Source: CBDCWQ01 sp965223435 | GTDB taxonomy: Bacteria; Myxococcota; Kuafuiibacteriia; Kuafuiibacteriales; Kuafuiibacteriaceae | Assembly: GCA_965223435.1 (NCBI GenBank) | Contig: CBDCWQ010000020.1 | Span: 310,001 to 374,000 of the forward strand | DNA length: 64,000 nucleotides | Reading direction: 5' to 3' | Part shown: positions 62,891-64,000 of the stretch, piece by piece | Numbering within the stretch: position 1 is the first letter of the stretch | Layout of the letters: each line of letters begins with the position of its first letter | Program-made: the position numbers and the translations under genes | Notes under the pieces: generated by a model | What the model saw: the letters and a program-made list of their open reading frames with translations, nothing else | What the model was told of the DNA's origin: nothing | Database searches by the model: none

Positions 62891-64000
62891 CTACTCCTCC
62901 CGCCAGTAATAGAACTGGTCAGGAGATAGGGTTGGTGCTCGGGTGTCGAGCCAAACAACCGTGATCTTGGACGACGCATCATTGACACGGCCCACCGCGG
63001 TGATGCGATACACGTTCGAGATGTCGTCAAAACGAAGGGCTGGCTTCAGTTGAGTGTACTTGGCCTGATCGTACGGGATTTCTGCGCTGGCCAGCTGTGC
63101 CAAGAAGACCTCCTCTGAGAACTTGTTCAGGGGAGGAGGGAGCGCGCTTCGGAGCGCATCTTCTTCAAAGTACTTCTTAAACTTTTCCTCGGGGACCGGC
63201 AGGTTCCCCGGAGAGATCGCCCGTATGACGGTCCGGATCATCCAGGGATCGGCGGTTTTGAGACCGACGCCCTTGTTGCCCCATACCGTGAGCTGCTTGG
63301 AGAACAGACGCATGAAGGCGTCGGTGATGCCCGGAACCAAACGGAGCTCGGCGATGGAGTTCATCAGCGCGTTTTTGGGCTTGTACCTGACGTTGTAGGG
63401 CAAATGATCGTAGCGTGCATCTTCAGCCCCGCCTGTGCCCGCGTCGCCGGTCACAAAACACACGGGGTCAATGTTTTCGTCCGAGTCCGTCCAGTCGGTG
63501 ATGTTGGCGATGATGTCCAAGCGGTTTCGAATCGGGTCCCTAGATTCTCCAATACTTTCGAACAGTGGATCGTATTTGGGATCATCGATGACGGCCACCA
63601 ACAGCGGATGCATGAGGTTTCGGCAGCCGATACCGAAGTTGTGGTTCAGGTTGATTTTACGGTTTTCGTCGACGACCTCTTCGATCCAAAAAGAGCCGTT
63701 GAAGTTTCCGAAAGGTCTATCCGGCTCTAAGGGGTCCACTTTGGGTTCGTCGGAAGGCGTGGAATCGCGGTTCAGGACGCCCTTGATGGTGTCGGAGGAA
63801 ACCAAAAAGCCGGACAGCTCAAAGAGCGGTAGCGGAATAAACTGGTCGAGCGTGCCCTTGATGGAGCCTTGGAGCCGTAAGATAAACAGCTCGAGCTCGA
63901 TGGCGCTTCTCGCATGAAAATGGGCTTGCAGCTGATCTCGGGCATTGGCTGCGGCTCTGAGATTCACTTTGGTGTCGTTTTCGAGGTCGGTCGCGATCGC
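62891..64000 (-). CDS. gspK: Type II secretion system minor pseudopilin GspK (5' partial)
   Basis: The frame is open to the right edge (369 codons visible), beginning within ATDLENDTKVNLRAAANARD; the prepilin signal and hydrophobic helix lie outside the window. It has the GspK hallmarks ARSAIELELFILRLQ, IEEVVDENRKINLNHN, an inserted alpha-domain with VCFVTGDAGTGG, and the typical repeated SPGNLPVPEEKFKKYFEE and SNVYRITAVGRV. It caps the pseudopilus tip with GspI and GspJ and controls its length. It is the first visible gene of the K-L-M-N operon. Confidence 0.92.
   Translation of the reverse strand, partial: AIATDLENDTKVNLRAAANARDQLQAHFHARSAIELELFILRLQGSIKGTLDQFIPLPLFELSGFLVSSDTIKGVLNRDSTPSDEPKVDPLEPDRPFGNFNGSFWIEEVVDENRKINLNHNFGIGCRNLMHPLLVAVIDDPKYDPLFESIGESRDPIRNRLDIIANITDWTDSDENIDPVCFVTGDAGTGGAEDARYDHLPYNVRYKPKNALMNSIAELRLVPGITDAFMRLFSKQLTVWGNKGVGLKTADPWMIRTVIRAISPGNLPVPEEKFKKYFEEDALRSALPPPLNKFSEEVFLAQLASAEIPYDQAKYTQLKPALRFDDISNVYRITAVGRVNDASSKITVVWLDTRAPTLSPDQFYYWREE

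Overview
The window comes from a moderately GC-rich Gram-negative bacterium of the former Deltaproteobacteria, most plausibly Myxococcota or a Bradymonas-like relative (inference). Supporting signs are several very large secreted proteins and lipoproteins, MopE-type calcium/metal-binding repeats, a matrixin-like protease with a glycine/leucine-plus-arginine sorting tail, a 'VVDNSGTM' vWA lipoprotein domain, a split b/b' F-type ATP synthase and a gspK-L-M-N secretion block. I saw no rRNA, tRNA, CRISPR array, transposase or phage gene.

Layout. 1-4 kb: a partial Pro/Glu/Gln-rich lipoprotein and a C39-like cysteine-peptidase protein, both on the minus strand. 4.2-7.6 kb: a plus-strand operon of a SpoIID/LytB protein, queA and tgt (queuosine tRNA modification). 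7.7-10.7 kb: a worn accessory stretch with an ATP-grasp fragment, an O-methyltransferase and a broken PPC-like repeat gene. 10.8-13 kb: an L-domain/leucine-rich lipoprotein. 13.1-22.3 kb (minus): the most interesting locus, a reduced Tc-toxin-like pair. Its upstream gene is a Cys-rich lipoprotein with a helical, hydrophobic-hairpin and TcB-binding-like C-terminus (TcA-like). Its downstream gene is a signal-peptide-bearing SpvB/TcB/RHS (TcB-TcC-like) cocoon, whose C-terminal payload resembles a clan CD (caspase/DUF4347-like) cysteine protease. The payload lies in the -1 frame behind a perfect A AAA AAG slippery heptamer. 22.3-31.1 kb: a 2772-residue secreted protein with sialidase-like, (alpha/alpha)-barrel-like and C-terminal HELGH regions. 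31.7-35.3 kb: a beta-helix/beta-propeller lipoprotein, followed by a 146-bp element bounded by perfect 17-bp inverted repeats. 35.5-36.7 kb: a winged-helix/nucleotidyltransferase module driven by a leaderless promoter inside a 30-bp perfect palindrome. 37-45 kb: a matrixin-like protease, a MopE-vWA fusion and an outer-membrane-like protein.

45.2-64 kb is housekeeping: an ABC-class ATPase coupled to nuoK and nuoJ, two small lipoproteins, atpF'-atpF-atpH-atpA, an ECF-like sigma factor, citrate synthase, an esterase, a LOG-family phosphoribohydrolase, mltG, pdxH, a CDF transporter and the type II secretion genes gspK-L-M-N. T2SS could export the Sec-targeted enzymes and toxins to the left (inference).

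A caution runs through the annotation. Citrate synthase (twice), the TcA-like gene and the RHS gene all break in the direction of a one-base deletion. This suggests uncorrected sequencing deletions for at least some of them. The RHS break is special because it falls exactly on a known programmed-frameshift heptamer.
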